Shown one piece after another: positions 9,034 to 17,001 of a stretch of 48,398 nucleotides of DNA. How positions within the stretch are numbered: the first letter of the stretch is position 1; the number at the start of each line of letters is the position of its first letter. Under the pieces are notes generated by a model. The model did no database searches, had not been told where the DNA came from, and saw nothing but the letters and a program-made list of their open reading frames with translations. Location of the stretch: contig SEEL01000025.1 of assembly GCA_004144345.1 (NCBI GenBank), forward strand, positions 1 through 48,398, read 5' to 3'. Source of the DNA: Hyphomicrobiales bacterium (lineage in GTDB: Bacteria; Pseudomonadota; Alphaproteobacteria; Rhizobiales; Devosiaceae). Made by a program: the position numbers and the translations under genes.

Positions 9034-10548
9034 TTAGCCGGCAGAACCCATTGATGTGAAGAAGTGTTCGGGATCGTCTCTTTCGACCAACCGGCTGCCG
9101 GCGATCTCGAAGAAGCGCGTTCCGATGTTCCGGACAAAACTACGATCGTGCGAGACCAGAATACAGCTGGCGCCATGGTCGAGGATTTCGGCCTCAAGCC
9201 GCTCCTGCCCCGAGATGTCGACGTGGTTTGTTGGTTCGTCCATCAAGTAAAAGTTGGGCTCGGCAAGACGAAGCGCCAATAGTGCCAGCCGTGCGCGCTG
9301 GCCAAAACTCAGGGTCGATATCGGCTTGCCCTGCTTTTCGACCGGGAAGCCAGCGCCAGCCAGCAGGGCCTTGGTGCGCTGGTCGCCCTCGTCGTAGCCA
9401 GCAATGAAATCGAACGGCGTGCCGCGCACCGGCAGCTGCGACATTTCCTGATCGGTCGCGCCAAGCTTGAGCGAGGCGGTGACCCGAACGCCGGGGATTG
9501 TTTCGCCCGACATGGCACGGGTGACCAGCTTCATGAACTGCGACTTGCCCGCGCCATTGCGCCCGAGCAGCACGATGCGGTCGCCCTGGAACAGATGCAG
9601 CTTGGGGATCGAGAACAGCGCCCGCCCGTCCGGCGCCTTCACGGCGAGGTTCTCGATGGCCACCAGCACCTTGGCGTGCGTGCCGGTATTGGCGAGGCGG
9701 ATGTCGCCGGACTTCTCCTTGTGGAGCTGCACGGCGGCCGCCTCGATCTTGGCGGCGCGCTCCTTGAGGTATTTCGCCTTCACCGTCAGCAGGTCGGAGC
9801 CCGAATTGATGCCGATATTGGTGAGCTTTGCCGCCTGCCGGCGCAATTGCTGGGCGTCCTTGAAGTCACGTTCCTGCTGTTTCGCCGCTGCCTCGTCGGC
9901 CTCGGCCAGCGCCGCCCGCGCCCTCGTGTAGGGCAACGCGAAATAATGCGATGTCCCGGGCCTCAGGAACAGCGTCCGGTTGGTGGTGGCGTCTAGGAAG
10001 CCGCGATCGTGGCTGGCGATGATGACGGGCATGTTGCGCGTAGCGGCGTTGAGCCAGCGCTCGAGCTGTATGATCTTGCCAAGGTCGAGATGGTTGGTCG
10101 GCTCGTCCAGCAGCAGGGCGTCGGGCTCGTTGATCCAGACGCGGGCGATGAGCATCAGCCGCTGCCAGCCGCCCGACAGCCGCGATACCGGCCGGTCGCG
10201 CATGTCGTCCGGAGTCTCGAATTCGTCCAGCACGACTTCGGCGCGCCAGCTCTCCATGTCGCGGGTCTCGGCAGCAAGTGCGTCGAGCACGGCATCGCGC
10301 AGCGTGAGGCCGTGGAGCGCGGCCGGGACATCCTGCTCGACATAGCCGATGCGCAGGCCGCGGGAGCGGATGATTTCGCCGCTGGAGAGGTCCTGGGAGC
10401 CGACGATGCAGCGGAGCAGCGTGGTCTTGCCGCCGCCATTGCCGGCGACGAGCCCTACCCGGTCGCCATCGGCAATGACGAGGCTGAGATTGTCGAAGAG
10501 AGGATCGGTGGCGATGACGCCGGCGGCGGAGAGGCTGATGGAGCCCAT
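9034..10548 (-). CDS. ABC-F family ATPase
   Basis: Soluble protein with two ATP-binding cassettes and no membrane part. ABC-F proteins act on the ribosome, as translation factors or as antibiotic-protection proteins. At 504 residues it is slightly shorter than EttA or Uup. Cassette 1 has Walker A GNGGGKT (36-42), signature LSGGWQ and Walker B LLLDEPTNHLDL. A charged linker rich in Ala, Lys and Glu follows, and cassette 2 has GRNGAGKS, LSFGQR and YLMDEPTNHVD. Both glutamates needed for hydrolysis are present. The subfamily is not clear, so no symbol is given. Start is the ATG at 10546-10548. Upstream lie about 540 bases with no long gene but with hairpins and two very short ORFs, which may regulate it. 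Confidence 0.9.
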   Translation of the reverse strand: MGSISLSAAGVIATDPLFDNLSLVIADGDRVGLVAGNGGGKTTLLRCIVGSQDLSSGEIIRSRGLRIGYVEQDVPAALHGLTLRDAVLDALAAETRDMESWRAEVVLDEFETPDDMRDRPVSRLSGGWQRLMLIARVWINEPDALLLDEPTNHLDLGKIIQLERWLNAATRNMPVIIASHDRGFLDATTNRTLFLRPGTSHYFALPYTRARAALAEADEAAAKQQERDFKDAQQLRRQAAKLTNIGINSGSDLLTVKAKYLKERAAKIEAAAVQLHKEKSGDIRLANTGTHAKVLVAIENLAVKAPDGRALFSIPKLHLFQGDRIVLLGRNGAGKSQFMKLVTRAMSGETIPGVRVTASLKLGATDQEMSQLPVRGTPFDFIAGYDEGDQRTKALLAGAGFPVEKQGKPISTLSFGQRARLALLALRLAEPNFYLMDEPTNHVDISGQERLEAEILDHGASCILVSHDRSFVRNIGTRFFEIAGSRLVERDDPEHFFTSMGSAG

Positions 10549-11030
10549 GTCAAAATCTCTGGTCTTGAAGGAAGCCTAGGCGCAAAGCGCCACGAAGGGC
10601 GAACCAGAGAGTTGAACGATAAAGACGTCCGGACCCGTTGGTCAGCCCTGCAACGACAGCTGCAGGGCGTGAACAGGGCCACGCGAACGATGATGATCCG
10701 GTCGGTTCAACATGGGGCAGCAATAGCTGTCCGGCGACGCCGTTTCAAGCGAGGAAAAACAGGGTCGCGAGCGTTCCAATCACCGCCGAACGGGCGGCGC
10801 GAAGGTGGGCAAGCCGGTACGCAGAACTAACAAATCCGGCCTGCCGCCACCCCAGACGCAGGAACACAAATGCGCTCACTGAAAGGTCGCGCATACGGCT
10901 ACTCCGAACACAAAACCGTATGCGTTTGTTCTACGTCAGCACGCTTAAGGAAGTGCTTCCAAGAAGCGAAGCATTGGTAAATGCAGTGCCTCTTTTTGAC
11001 CCGCCTCGCTTTTGCAAGGCACTGTCAGAA
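10549..11030 (-). other. Long leader / intergenic region of the ABC-F gene
   Basis: No gene of normal size is convincing here. On the minus strand two short ORFs precede the ABC-F gene: 10745-10894 (49 codons, beginning MRDLSVSAF) and 10642-10713 (23 codons, beginning MLNRPDHHR). Inverted repeats are present: CGCATACGG (10890-10898) with CCGTATGCG (10916-10924), overlapping the start of the first short ORF, and CCTGCA/TGCAGG around 10647-10666 inside the second. Short ORFs and competing hairpins before ABC-F genes are known to act as ribosome-sensing attenuators, but neither ORF has a clear ribosome binding site, so this is only suggestive. Confidence 0.3.
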
Positions 11031-11068
11031 AACAGCAATCCCGGCCCGAGGGAGGATCGGGCCGGGAT
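11031..11068 (-). terminator. Terminator of the PepSY-like gene
   Basis: A perfect 12-bp stem (ATCCCGGCCCGA at 11038-11049 with its complement at 11057-11068, 7-base loop) lies 25 bases after the stop of the minus-strand gene and is followed on that strand by TGCTGTTTTCTG. The T-run is interrupted, but the stem is very strong. Confidence 0.75.
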
Positions 11069-11093
11069 CACGATTACCGCTGGGAGGAGCGGC

Positions 11094-11528
11094 TTAGTTG
11101 AACGAGAAGCGCAGGTTGAACGAGCCGTTACGGTTGCGCTCGATCTCACGGATACGGTCCACCTTGCCGCTGCAGCGGTCGACGCGCATCGAGTACCAGT
11201 TGCCGCGCTTCTGGCCGACCGCCCACACCTTGTTGGTGTTGTTGGATTCACGGACGATCTGCACGTTGCGATAGCCATTATCGCGCAGCTCGGCGCGGAT
11301 CTTGCTGTTCGACAGGCAGTAGCGGAAGTAGTCGCGGTCACCGAACTGCAGCGTGATGCCGCCGCGCGGCGACATGCCGAAGCCGCCATTGCCGAAGTTC
11401 AGCGAGAAACCGAAGTTCGAGTTGGACTGGGCCTGGACGGGAGCGACGCCGGCGACGGCGGTGCCCGCCATGACGACGGCGACGAGGCCAGCGCGGAGGC
11501 CGTTCTTGAGAGCTGTATTGAGGGTCAT
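11094..11528 (-). CDS. Secreted PepSY-like small protein
   Basis: A 144-residue protein with a clear signal peptide: basic start, hydrophobic stretch AGLVAVVMAGTAVAGVA and a likely cleavage after VQAQ at about residue 34. A Gly/Phe/Asn-rich linker leads to a C-terminal domain of about 65 residues with the pattern IRAELRDNGYRNV, KVWAVGQKRGNWYSMRVDRCSGKV, resembling the PepSY fold, in which a helix precedes strands and a final GxxYxVxVDxxxGxV. Two cysteines (in YCLSN and DRCSG) could form a disulfide. Function unknown; PepSY-type domains often inhibit or modulate envelope peptidases. It is a single-gene unit with its own terminator, divergent from parE. Confidence 0.75.
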   Translation of the reverse strand: MTLNTALKNGLRAGLVAVVMAGTAVAGVAPVQAQSNSNFGFSLNFGNGGFGMSPRGGITLQFGDRDYFRYCLSNSKIRAELRDNGYRNVQIVRESNNTNKVWAVGQKRGNWYSMRVDRCSGKVDRIREIERNRNGSFNLRFSFN

Positions 11529-11830
11529 GATGTAGTCTCCTAGTGTTCTTGTTCGCTGGGATAAGCGTTGGGGAGACCCTAGCGTTCCTCTCTAAACACA
11601 GCCGAAACCCCCCGTTCATCTGGCGTTCAGAAGCGAACGCCCGCGGCCGCTTTTCGCGGCTTCCTCGGTGGGTGATGGCTTGGAATACCTGCCTTTCGCT
11701 GACCGGCGGCCGAATTCCGCATTCAGAGGCCGTTCACGCGACGGTGACCGCATCGTCATCCACCGTGAACGGATGAGCAACGATAGACCCCGCCGTGCTA
11801 GAAGCAGCGCGACGATTCGAGTGACCTCAA
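11529..11830. other. Divergent intergenic region between the PepSY-like gene and parE
   Basis: About 300 bases with no supportable gene. It must hold promoters in both directions. A GTTC-N7-GTTC string occurs at 11614-11628, but its inner bases are GC-rich and it is not placed over an evident -10, so it is not called a LexA site. A hairpin-prone stretch (GCGGCCGCTTTTCGCGGC) lies near 11644. Confidence 0.4.
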
Positions 11831-13825
11831 ATGCCCAAAGACGACCTGTTCGGCGACGCCGCCCCCGAGCCCACGCCCAAGAAAAAGGCCGCCCCGGCGG
11901 CCGCCAACGCCTCCTATTCGGCGTCCGACATCGAGGTGCTGGAAGGGCTCGAGCCGGTCCGGCGCCGGCCGGGCATGTATATCGGCGGCACCGACAGCAA
12001 TGCGCTCCACCATCTGTTCTCCGAGATCATCGACAACTCGATGGACGAGGCGATCGCCGGGCATGCGACGCGCATCGAGGTGCATTTTGGCGCCGACGGC
12101 TATTTGACGGTCACCGACAATGGCCGCGGCATTCCGGTCGAGAACCATCCAAAATTCCCGGGCCGCTCGACGCTCGAGATCGTCATGACGACGCTCCATG
12201 CGGGCGGCAAGTTCGATGGCAAGGCCTACGAGACTTCGGGCGGCCTGCATGGCGTCGGCGTCTCGGTGGTGAACGCCCTGAGCGATGAACTGGTCACCGA
12301 AGTGGCGCGCGACCAGGTGCTCTACCGGCAGACCTATTCGCGCGGCAAACCGACCAGCAAGGTGCTCAAGGTCGGCCCGGTACAGAACCGCCGCGGCACC
12401 TCGCAGCGCTTCCATCCGGACCCCGAAATCTTCGGCGGCAAGGCCGAATTCTCGGTTTCGCGCCTGTTCAAGATGACGCGCGCCAAGGCCTATCTGTTCG
12501 GCGGCGTGGAGCTGCGCTGGAGTTGCGACGAGAGCCTCGCCTCCGCCGACGTGCCGGCCAAGGCGACCTTCCACTTCCCCGGCGGCCTGCGCGATTTCCT
12601 CGCGGCGCGCATCGAGGGCGAGCAGCGCATCGTCGACGACATCTTTTCGGGCAATTCCGGCAAGGCCGGCACCCATGGCGCCGTCGAATGGGCGGTGAGC
12701 TGGAACCTGGCGGACGGCTTCCTGCAGTCCTACTGCAACACCATTCCAACGGCCGAGGGCGGCACCCATGAACAGGGGCTGCGTACGGCCCTGCTCCGTG
12801 GCCTGCGCTCCTATGCCGAACTCAAGGGCGACAAGCGCGCGACCAACCTCACTGCCGACGACGTGCTGGTGCAGTGCTCGGCGATGCTGTCGGTGTTCGT
12901 GCGCGAGCCCGAATTCGTCGGCCAGACCAAGGACCGGCTGAGCTCGCCGGAGGCGACCCGCATCGTCGATACGGCGCTGCGCGACGCCTTCGACCACTGG
13001 CTGACCGCCTCGCCGCAGCAGGCCAACAAGCTGCTGGACTGGTCGATCGAGCGCGCCGAGGAACGGCTGCGCCGCAAGAAGGACAAGGAGATCGATCGCC
13101 AGTCGGCGACGCGCAAGCTCCGCCTGCCGGGCAAGCTCGCCGACTGCACGCAATCGGCCGCACAGGGCGCGGAAATCTTCATCGTCGAGGGTGACTCGGC
13201 GGGTGGCAGCGCCAAATCGGCACGCGATCGCGCCAGCCAGGCCGTACTGCCGCTGCGCGGCAAGATCCTCAACGTCGCCGGCGCGACCCGCGACAAGATC
13301 CAGTCGAGCCAAGCCATTGCCGACCTTGTGCAGGCGCTGGGCTGCGGCACGCGCGACCGCTATCGGGAGGATGACCTCCGCTACGACAAGATCATCCTAA
13401 TGACCGACGCCGACGTCGACGGCGCCCATATCGCGTCGCTGTTGATGACGTTCTTCTTCCAGGAGATGCCCAAGCTGATCGACGACGGCCATCTCTACCT
13501 GGCGATGCCGCCGCTCTACCGCATCAGTGCCGGTCCGAAGGTGCTGTACGGCATGAACGACGCCCATAAGGACGATTTGCTCAAGACCGAGTTCAAGGGC
13601 AAGAAAGTGGACATCACGCGCTTCAAGGGCCTCGGCGAGATGCCCTATGTGCATCTGCGCGAGACGACGATGGACAAGCGGACCCGCACGCTGCTGCGGG
13701 TAAAGATCCTGCAGGACCGCGACGAGACCAAGAGCTCGGTGGACCGGCTGATGGGCACCAAGCCGGAAGCCCGCTTCGACTTCATCCAGGAAAACGCGGC
13801 GTTCGTCACCGACCTCGATATCTAG
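11831..13825 (+). CDS. parE: DNA topoisomerase IV subunit B
   Basis: ATPase subunit of topoisomerase IV, which decatenates daughter chromosomes. The 664-residue length fits ParE and is too short for GyrB. The GHKL ATPase domain shows EIIDNSMDEA, DNGRGIPV and GGLHGVGVSVVNAL. The transducer domain follows. The Toprim domain has EGDSAGGSAKSARDR at about 453, and then LMTDADVDGAHI. The N-terminus begins with a short Pro/Ala/Lys-rich extension before VLEGLEPVRRRPGMYIGG. The ATG at 11831 has only a weak ribosome binding site. The last three bases overlap the excalibur gene on the other strand; both stops share a CTAG. The partner parC is not in the window. Confidence 0.96.
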   Translation: MPKDDLFGDAAPEPTPKKKAAPAAANASYSASDIEVLEGLEPVRRRPGMYIGGTDSNALHHLFSEIIDNSMDEAIAGHATRIEVHFGADGYLTVTDNGRGIPVENHPKFPGRSTLEIVMTTLHAGGKFDGKAYETSGGLHGVGVSVVNALSDELVTEVARDQVLYRQTYSRGKPTSKVLKVGPVQNRRGTSQRFHPDPEIFGGKAEFSVSRLFKMTRAKAYLFGGVELRWSCDESLASADVPAKATFHFPGGLRDFLAARIEGEQRIVDDIFSGNSGKAGTHGAVEWAVSWNLADGFLQSYCNTIPTAEGGTHEQGLRTALLRGLRSYAELKGDKRATNLTADDVLVQCSAMLSVFVREPEFVGQTKDRLSSPEATRIVDTALRDAFDHWLTASPQQANKLLDWSIERAEERLRRKKDKEIDRQSATRKLRLPGKLADCTQSAAQGAEIFIVEGDSAGGSAKSARDRASQAVLPLRGKILNVAGATRDKIQSSQAIADLVQALGCGTRDRYREDDLRYDKIILMTDADVDGAHIASLLMTFFFQEMPKLIDDGHLYLAMPPLYRISAGPKVLYGMNDAHKDDLLKTEFKGKKVDITRFKGLGEMPYVHLRETTMDKRTRTLLRVKILQDRDETKSSVDRLMGTKPEARFDFIQENAAFVTDLDI

Positions 13826-14133
13826 CCGGGCGGGCGCCAGCCCTTGGGCTCGCAGGCATAGCCGTCACCGTCCCGGTCGAGCCCGTAGATGTCAGCGCCG
13901 ATGACGCGCACCGGCCCCTGCACATAGGCCGGGCCGTTGCCATTGCCTCCCGCGCAATCGACGTCGCGGGCGATTGGCACGCAGGCCATGTCGTAATTGG
14001 GATCGCAACGGCCGTCCTGGGCAGCCGCCGCGGAGGCCCAGATCGGCGCACTCGCGATGGCCAGCGGCAGCGACATGAGCGCGAGGGCAACGGCGCCTGC
14101 CCGCAGCGCGGAAAGTCGAAATGGCACAGACAT
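13822..14133 (-). CDS. Secreted excalibur-domain calcium-binding-like protein
   Basis: A 103-residue exported protein. The signal peptide has a hydrophobic core (AGAVALALMSLPLAIASA) and a probable cleavage near AAAQ at 36-39. The mature part is a single short domain with four cysteines, CDPNYDMAC near its start, CAGG in the middle and the hallmark LDRDGDGYACE at its end. The DxDxDGxxCE motif is that of the excalibur domain, which is thought to bind calcium. The molecular role is unknown. The gene is tail-to-tail with parE and overlaps it by three bases; nothing else appears to be co-transcribed with it. Confidence 0.8.
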   Translation of the reverse strand: MSVPFRLSALRAGAVALALMSLPLAIASAPIWASAAAAQDGRCDPNYDMACVPIARDVDCAGGNGNGPAYVQGPVRVIGADIYGLDRDGDGYACEPKGWRPPG

Positions 14134-14221
14134 TTATCCCCCAACCAATGCCCGCAAGGTTAGCGCAGGGGCGGTGAAAGACAAATCCGGTGCGGCGCGT
14201 AGACCTCGACATCTGGCCGTC

Positions 14222-14301
14222 GGGTTCCCACATTAAGGAAACCCCAGGGTTTCCCGTTGACTCAGAAGGGATTCCCTCTATGTTCCCGCACCGTCGGGAA
14301 C
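14222..14301 (+). promoter_or_regulatory. Palindrome-rich leader of the DEAD-box helicase gene
   Basis: Within 80 bases there are several GGGAA/TTCCC-type palindromes: GGAAACCC-CA-GGGTTTCC (14237-14254, perfect 8-bp arms), GGGATTCCC around 14269, and GTTCCCG-CACCGT-CGGGAAC (14282-14301, perfect 7-bp arms). The arms can also pair with each other, so alternative RNA folds are possible. The block ends about 70 bases before the helicase start, inside its likely 5' leader. Confidence 0.45.
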
Positions 14302-14368
14302 CACTCCGCCGCTCGGCTGCTCGCAGTCTCAACGCCGGCCCTCCCAACCCCCTGAGTGGACGTACACA

Positions 14369-15805
14369 TTGCCAGAAGACTTTTACGGGCTCGGCCTGAG
14401 CGCCAAAGTAACCGACGCGGTTTCGGCCGCTGGTTACACCAAGCCCACTGAAATCCAGGCGCAGGCCATCCCCCATGTCCTCAACAAGCAGGACATCATT
14501 GGCATTGCGCAGACCGGCACCGGAAAGACGGCGTCTTTCGTGCTGCCGATGCTGACGCTGCTGGAAAACGGCCGCGCGCGTGCGCGCATGCCGCGCACCC
14601 TGATCCTCGAGCCGACGCGCGAACTCGCCGCGCAGGTCGCCGAGAACTTCGAAAAATACGGCAAGAACCATCGCCTGACGATGGCCCTGCTGATCGGCGG
14701 CGTGAGCTTTGAGGACCAGAACAAGGTCCTCGACCGTGGCGCCGACGTGCTGATCGCGACGCCGGGCCGCCTGCTCGACCAGTTCGAACGCGGGCGCATC
14801 CTGCTGACCGGCGTCGACGTCCTCGTCATCGACGAAGCCGACCGCATGCTCGACATGGGCTTCATCCCCGACATCGAGCGCATCTGCAGCCTGCTGCCGC
14901 CGCGCCGCCAGACACTGTTCTTCTCGGCAACGATGCCGCCCGAAATCGAGCGGCTGACCAAGCGCTTCCTGCGCGATCCGATCCGTATCGAAGTGGCGCG
15001 CAAGAACTCCACCGCCGAGACCATCGACCAGCGGCTGGTGCGGGTATCCAACAAGCCCGAGGAAAAGCGCGCGGTGCTCCGCCAGCTGATCCGCGGCGCC
15101 GACAGCCTCACCAACGCGATCATCTTCTGCAATCGCAAGCGCGACGTGGCGACCCTCGCCCGCTCGCTGCAGCGCCACGGCTTCTCGGCCGGCGAACTGC
15201 ATGGCGACATGGACCAGAAGAACCGCATGGAGACGCTGGACGCCTTCAAGACCAACAAGCTGACGCTGCTGGTGGCGAGCGATGTCGCGGCCCGCGGCCT
15301 CGATATTCCGGCGGTGAGCCACGTCTTCAACTTCGACGTGCCCACCCATGCCGAGGACTATATCCACCGCATCGGCCGTACCGGCCGCGCGGGCCGCTCA
15401 GGCACCAGCTACACCCTGTCGGCACCGGCCGACGGCAAATATCTCGATGCCATCGTCAAGTTGATCCAGAAGGAAATCCCGCCGCTGGAAGTCGAAGGTG
15501 CACCGGCAGCAAGCGATGTTACGGTAGACGAAGCGCCGCGCGAGCCCAAGCGCGGCCGCCGTGGCGCCACCCGCGGACGTCGTGATGGTGAGCGTCCGCC
15601 CAAGGCCGACAAGCCCGAGGCCGAGGTCGCAACCGCCCCTGCTCCGGCCAAGGAGCCGCGCCCGCCGCGCGAAAATCGCGAGCCGCGCCGCAACGACCGG
15701 GGCTCGGACAAGCCGGCCAAGCAGCCTGAATACACCTCGGACACGCCGTTCGGATCGGACGGCCCCGTGCCGGCCTTCCTGCTGCGCTCGGCCGGTCCCC
15801 GTTAA
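14369..15805 (+). CDS. DEAD-box ATP-dependent RNA helicase (RhlE-like)
   Basis: Unwinds RNA duplexes with ATP; relatives serve in ribosome assembly, RNA decay and cold adaptation. All motifs are present in order: Q motif GYTKPTEIQAQAIP (22-35), AQTGTGKT, PTRELA, TPGRLLD, VIDEADRML, FSAT, then the second RecA domain with HGDMDQKNR, DVAARGLDIP and HRIGRTGRAG. The core ends at about residue 370 and is followed by a low-complexity tail of roughly 100 residues rich in Arg, Lys, Pro and Glu, typical of an RNA-binding extension. The best start is TTG at 14369 with GAGTGGA upstream; no ATG lies in frame before the conserved FYGLGL. The leader is unusually palindromic. Confidence 0.93.
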   Translation: MPEDFYGLGLSAKVTDAVSAAGYTKPTEIQAQAIPHVLNKQDIIGIAQTGTGKTASFVLPMLTLLENGRARARMPRTLILEPTRELAAQVAENFEKYGKNHRLTMALLIGGVSFEDQNKVLDRGADVLIATPGRLLDQFERGRILLTGVDVLVIDEADRMLDMGFIPDIERICSLLPPRRQTLFFSATMPPEIERLTKRFLRDPIRIEVARKNSTAETIDQRLVRVSNKPEEKRAVLRQLIRGADSLTNAIIFCNRKRDVATLARSLQRHGFSAGELHGDMDQKNRMETLDAFKTNKLTLLVASDVAARGLDIPAVSHVFNFDVPTHAEDYIHRIGRTGRAGRSGTSYTLSAPADGKYLDAIVKLIQKEIPPLEVEGAPAASDVTVDEAPREPKRGRRGATRGRRDGERPPKADKPEAEVATAPAPAKEPRPPRENREPRRNDRGSDKPAKQPEYTSDTPFGSDGPVPAFLLRSAGPR

Positions 15806-15951
15806 TTCCGGGGTCTGATACGTATTATCGCTGAGATCAACAAATCAGTTATTCCGCCCCGTCTGGGGCTGACTTTTACTGACCCTTAATTGACTCATCG
15901 GAAAACTACCAACGACTAGAATAGTAACGCGTAGCGACGACCGGGGGCATA

Positions 15952-17001
15952 GTGTCGGAACAGGAATTCAGGCGCGCCCTGGGCTACGCGAACTCGGCCA
16001 TGGACCTGCTCAAGCGGGGCCAGATCCCGCCCTACCCCCAATTCTATGAGCTGCTCTACACTTATGCGACGGGCGTGAACCCGTCGCTGAACCAGCGCAT
16101 CAACCAGATCTTCCGCGACGGCTCGGCCACGCAGGAACTGGCCGAGCGGCTCTACAACGAGTTCCTCAAGGCGCAGGACGCCAATGAGCGCATCTCCAAC
16201 GTTTCCGAACGGATGGCGACGCGCATCGAGGCCGTGCACGACGCAATCGACACGGCCATGGCCACGGCCAACGCCTATTCCGGCACGCTGCAGGCGGCGA
16301 GCGGCGACCTCGCCAGCGAGATGAACGAGCAGGAATTGCGCGCCATGGCGCAGCGGCTGCTCGGCGAAACGCGGCGCATGCAGGACGCCAATGCCCAGCT
16401 CGAGCAGAAGCTCGAAGCCTCGCGCGACGATATCTCGGCGCTGCAACGCGACCTCGACGAAGTGCGGCGCGAGTCGATGCTCGATCCGCTGACCAAGATC
16501 TTCAACCGCAAGAGCTTCGACGAAGGCATGCTGAAATGCTTCGCCGAGGCGGCGGAACGCGGCACGCCGCTCTGTCTGATGCTGCTCGATATCGACCACT
16601 TCAAGCGCTTCAACGACACCTGGGGCCACCAGACCGGCGACCAGGTGCTGCGGCTGGTGGCGATGACGCTGAAGTCGAACATCAAGGGCAAGGACATGGC
16701 GGCCCGCTATGGCGGCGAAGAGTTCGCCGCGATCCTGCCCGAGACAGATCTCGAAGGCGCGGTGATCGTCGCCGACAATATCCGCAAGGCCGTGCAGGCC
16801 AAGGAACTGCTGAAGCGCTCGACCAATGAGAAGCTCGGCCGCATCACAGCGTCGTTCGGCGTTGCGGTGTACCGCGACGGCGACACGCCCTCATCGCTGA
16901 TCGAACGCGCCGACCGCTGCCTCTATGCCGCCAAGCACGCCGGCCGCAACCGCGTGTTCAGCGAGACCGAGCTCAAGGACGAGCAGAAGATCGTCGCCTA
17001 G
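15952..17001 (+). CDS. Diguanylate cyclase with coiled-coil sensor region
   Basis: Makes cyclic di-GMP from two GTP. The 349-residue protein has no membrane segment. Residues 1-100 form a helical N-terminal region with YPQFYELLYTYATG, common in rhizobial GGDEF proteins; a coiled coil rich in Glu, Gln and Arg follows at about 100-175, and the GGDEF domain starts at DPLTKIFNRKSF. The active site reads GGEEF at residues 254-258, so catalysis is expected. The product-inhibition RxxD motif that normally stands five residues before is KGKD here, so feedback inhibition may be weak. The start is GTG at 15952. It is tail-to-tail with aroA, sharing the CTAG at 16998-17001. The PilZ protein at 8.3-9.0 kb is a possible downstream effector. 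Confidence 0.92.
   Translation: MSEQEFRRALGYANSAMDLLKRGQIPPYPQFYELLYTYATGVNPSLNQRINQIFRDGSATQELAERLYNEFLKAQDANERISNVSERMATRIEAVHDAIDTAMATANAYSGTLQAASGDLASEMNEQELRAMAQRLLGETRRMQDANAQLEQKLEASRDDISALQRDLDEVRRESMLDPLTKIFNRKSFDEGMLKCFAEAAERGTPLCLMLLDIDHFKRFNDTWGHQTGDQVLRLVAMTLKSNIKGKDMAARYGGEEFAAILPETDLEGAVIVADNIRKAVQAKELLKRSTNEKLGRITASFGVAVYRDGDTPSSLIERADRCLYAAKHAGRNRVFSETELKDEQKIVA

Noticed and set aside
11614-11628. GTTC-ATCTGGC-GTTC between the PepSY-like gene and parE as a LexA box
   Set aside because: About one or two such strings are expected by chance in this length; the inner bases are GC-rich and no -10 overlap or SOS-type gene supports it, unlike the ssb and uvrA sites.
14280-14399. 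Upstream ORF starting at ATG 14280 overlapping the helicase start
   Set aside because: It is out of frame with the helicase, has no ribosome binding site and its sequence is the palindrome region; likely chance.
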